Assembly: GCA_002449595.1 (NCBI GenBank)
Contig: DJXE01000079.1
Span: 1 to 6,356 of the forward strand
Direction of reading: 5' to 3'
Source of the DNA: Lachnospiraceae bacterium UBA7012
Lineage (GTDB): Bacteria; Bacillota; Clostridia; Lachnospirales; Lachnospiraceae
Length of the DNA stretch: 6,356 nt
Below the pieces are notes generated by a model. It made no database searches. It saw only the letters and a program-made list of their open reading frames with translations, and was not told where the DNA came from. Positions 5,747-6,356 of the stretch are shown in pieces (the first letter of the stretch is position 1; the number at the start of each line of letters is the position of its first letter). The position numbers and the translations under genes were made by a program.

Positions 5747-6356
5747 GATTGGGAAGTCTGGCGCGCGCCGCGAGAAGCTCAAAAAGAGAGGCGGAGAAGA
5801 AAGAGACGCCCGTCGCGGTGAGGAAAGCGACGAAGCCGACAGGCCCCGCCGTGCGGAAAGTCGCCGTCAAGAAGGTGGATCCGGCCCAGAGGCCGGCCGT
5901 GAAGAAACCGACGGCGAAGAAACCGGCAGTGCCGAAGACAGCAGCAAAGGCGGCAGCACCGAAACCGGTGAAAAGCATCGCTCCGAAGCCGGCCGTGAGA
6001 AAGCCCGCTGCGAAGAGACCCGTGCCGGCACCGGCAGTCGCTGCAGCGCCTGTTGTGCATGAGACACCTGTTGTTCTGGAAGCACCTGTGATCGAGGCGG
6101 CGCCGATCGCTCAGGAAGAACCGATCGTTCAGGAGACACCGGTCATCGAGACTGTGGCGGTGGTTCAGGAAGAACCTGTCGTTGAAGTGACGCCCATTGT
6201 TGAGGCAGCACCGATCGTTGAGGAAACACCTGCTGTCGAGACAGTGGCAGTCATTCAGGAAGAACCTGTCGTTGAGGTGGCACCCGTTATTGAGGCGGCA
6301 CCCGCTGTTGAGGCAGCACCGATCGTCGAGGAAACGCCTGTTGTCGAGACAGTGGC
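5737..6356 (+). CDS. Bipolar low-complexity protein overlapping parA (3' end outside window); candidate ParA partner
   Basis: The ATG at 5737 lies inside the last codons of the ParA gene (10-bp overlap), so translation is likely coupled, and the frame stays open for 206 codons to the window edge. The visible protein has two parts. Residues 1-104 begin MPVGLGSLARAARSSKR and are rich in Lys, Arg, Pro and Ala (27 basic against 4 acidic residues), resembling histone H1-like or other disordered tails. Residues 105-206 are seventeen uninterrupted hexapeptides of the form P-[VI]-[VI]-E-x-x with 22 Glu and no Lys or Arg. No signal peptide, membrane segment or known domain is visible. A basic N-terminus is the usual ATPase-contact region of ParA partners such as ParB and McdB, so a partner role is inferred; a C-terminal domain may lie beyond the window. 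I do not recognise the family. Confidence 0.75.
   Translation, partial: MPVGLGSLARAARSSKREAEKKETPVAVRKATKPTGPAVRKVAVKKVDPAQRPAVKKPTAKKPAVPKTAAKAAAPKPVKSIAPKPAVRKPAAKRPVPAPAVAAAPVVHETPVVLEAPVIEAAPIAQEEPIVQETPVIETVAVVQEEPVVEVTPIVEAAPIVEETPAVETVAVIQEEPVVEVAPVIEAAPAVEAAPIVEETPVVETV
6049..6354 (+). repeat. 18-bp coding repeats, seventeen hexapeptides, with a 90/108-bp higher-order period
   Basis: From codon 6049 every 18 bp encodes one hexapeptide such as PVVEVA, PIVEAA, PIVEET or PVVETV. A higher-order unit is also visible: ETV-AV-[VI]-QEE-PVVEV recurs at 6148 and 6238 (90 bp, five hexapeptides), and the ETV-A start recurs at 6346 (108 bp later, one added hexapeptide, PAVEAA). This indicates recent growth by duplication of whole blocks in units of 18 bp. 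The array continues past the window edge. Confidence 0.92.

Noticed and set aside
5676..6139. Minus-strand frames rich in Ala/Phe or Arg/Ser opposite the low-complexity gene
   Set aside because: They mirror the Lys/Pro/Ala codons of the + strand gene, which overlaps parA in the typical way and stays open for 206 codons.
5737..6356. Classical ParB centromere-binding protein downstream of parA
   Set aside because: The visible 206 residues contain no ParB nuclease-like or helix-turn-helix motif and no parS-like palindrome was seen; a domain beyond the window cannot be excluded.

Overview
The window looks like a piece of a moderately GC-rich Bacillota chromosome, probably a clostridial (Lachnospiraceae-like) anaerobe. 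The signs are strong Gram-positive-type Shine-Dalgarno sites, a TTG-started DeoR-family regulator, and bacterial microcompartment (BMC) genes of the Pdu/glycyl-radical kind. All supported genes read on the + strand. The taxonomic placement is an inference from gene content, not from any marker gene.

Layout. (1) 1-506 is the C-terminal end of a sugar isomerase of the L-arabinose/L-fucose isomerase type, closed by tandem stop codons and an intrinsic terminator (541-567). (2) 507-947 is a regulatory region with several copies of an AAAACAACA box, a strong promoter (785-812) and a possible small leader ORF (857-931). (3) 948-4091 is a compact BMC operon: a dehydrogenase-like protein reduced to its Rossmann domain with a putative encapsulation helix, a hexameric shell protein (PduA type), a pentameric vertex protein (EutN/PduN type), a PduS/RnfC-like iron-sulfur flavoprotein, and a PduT-type trimeric shell protein with the cluster-binding Cys38. 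A 156-bp array of nine degenerate 16-17 bp repeats separates the last two genes. (4) 4115-4897 is a DeoR-family regulator, likely the local repressor. (5) 4967-5746 is a ParA/MinD-type ATPase with its own promoter, overlapping by 10 bp an open reading frame (5737 to the window end) for a strikingly bipolar low-complexity protein: a Lys/Pro/Ala-rich half, then a Lys/Arg-free array of seventeen acidic hexapeptides.

How the genes may work together. The shell genes build the compartment. PduS and PduT are known partners that move electrons across the shell for cofactor recycling. The Rossmann-only protein may be a cargo that binds a dinucleotide. The isomerase and the DeoR regulator suggest a sugar or deoxysugar substrate such as fucose or rhamnose, but no signature enzyme (diol dehydratase, aldolase, aldehyde dehydrogenase) lies in the window, so the compartment type is not settled. 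The most interesting possibility is that the ParA ATPase and its overlapping partner form a positioning system for this compartment, analogous to McdA/McdB of carboxysomes. That is a hypothesis from adjacency and protein character only.
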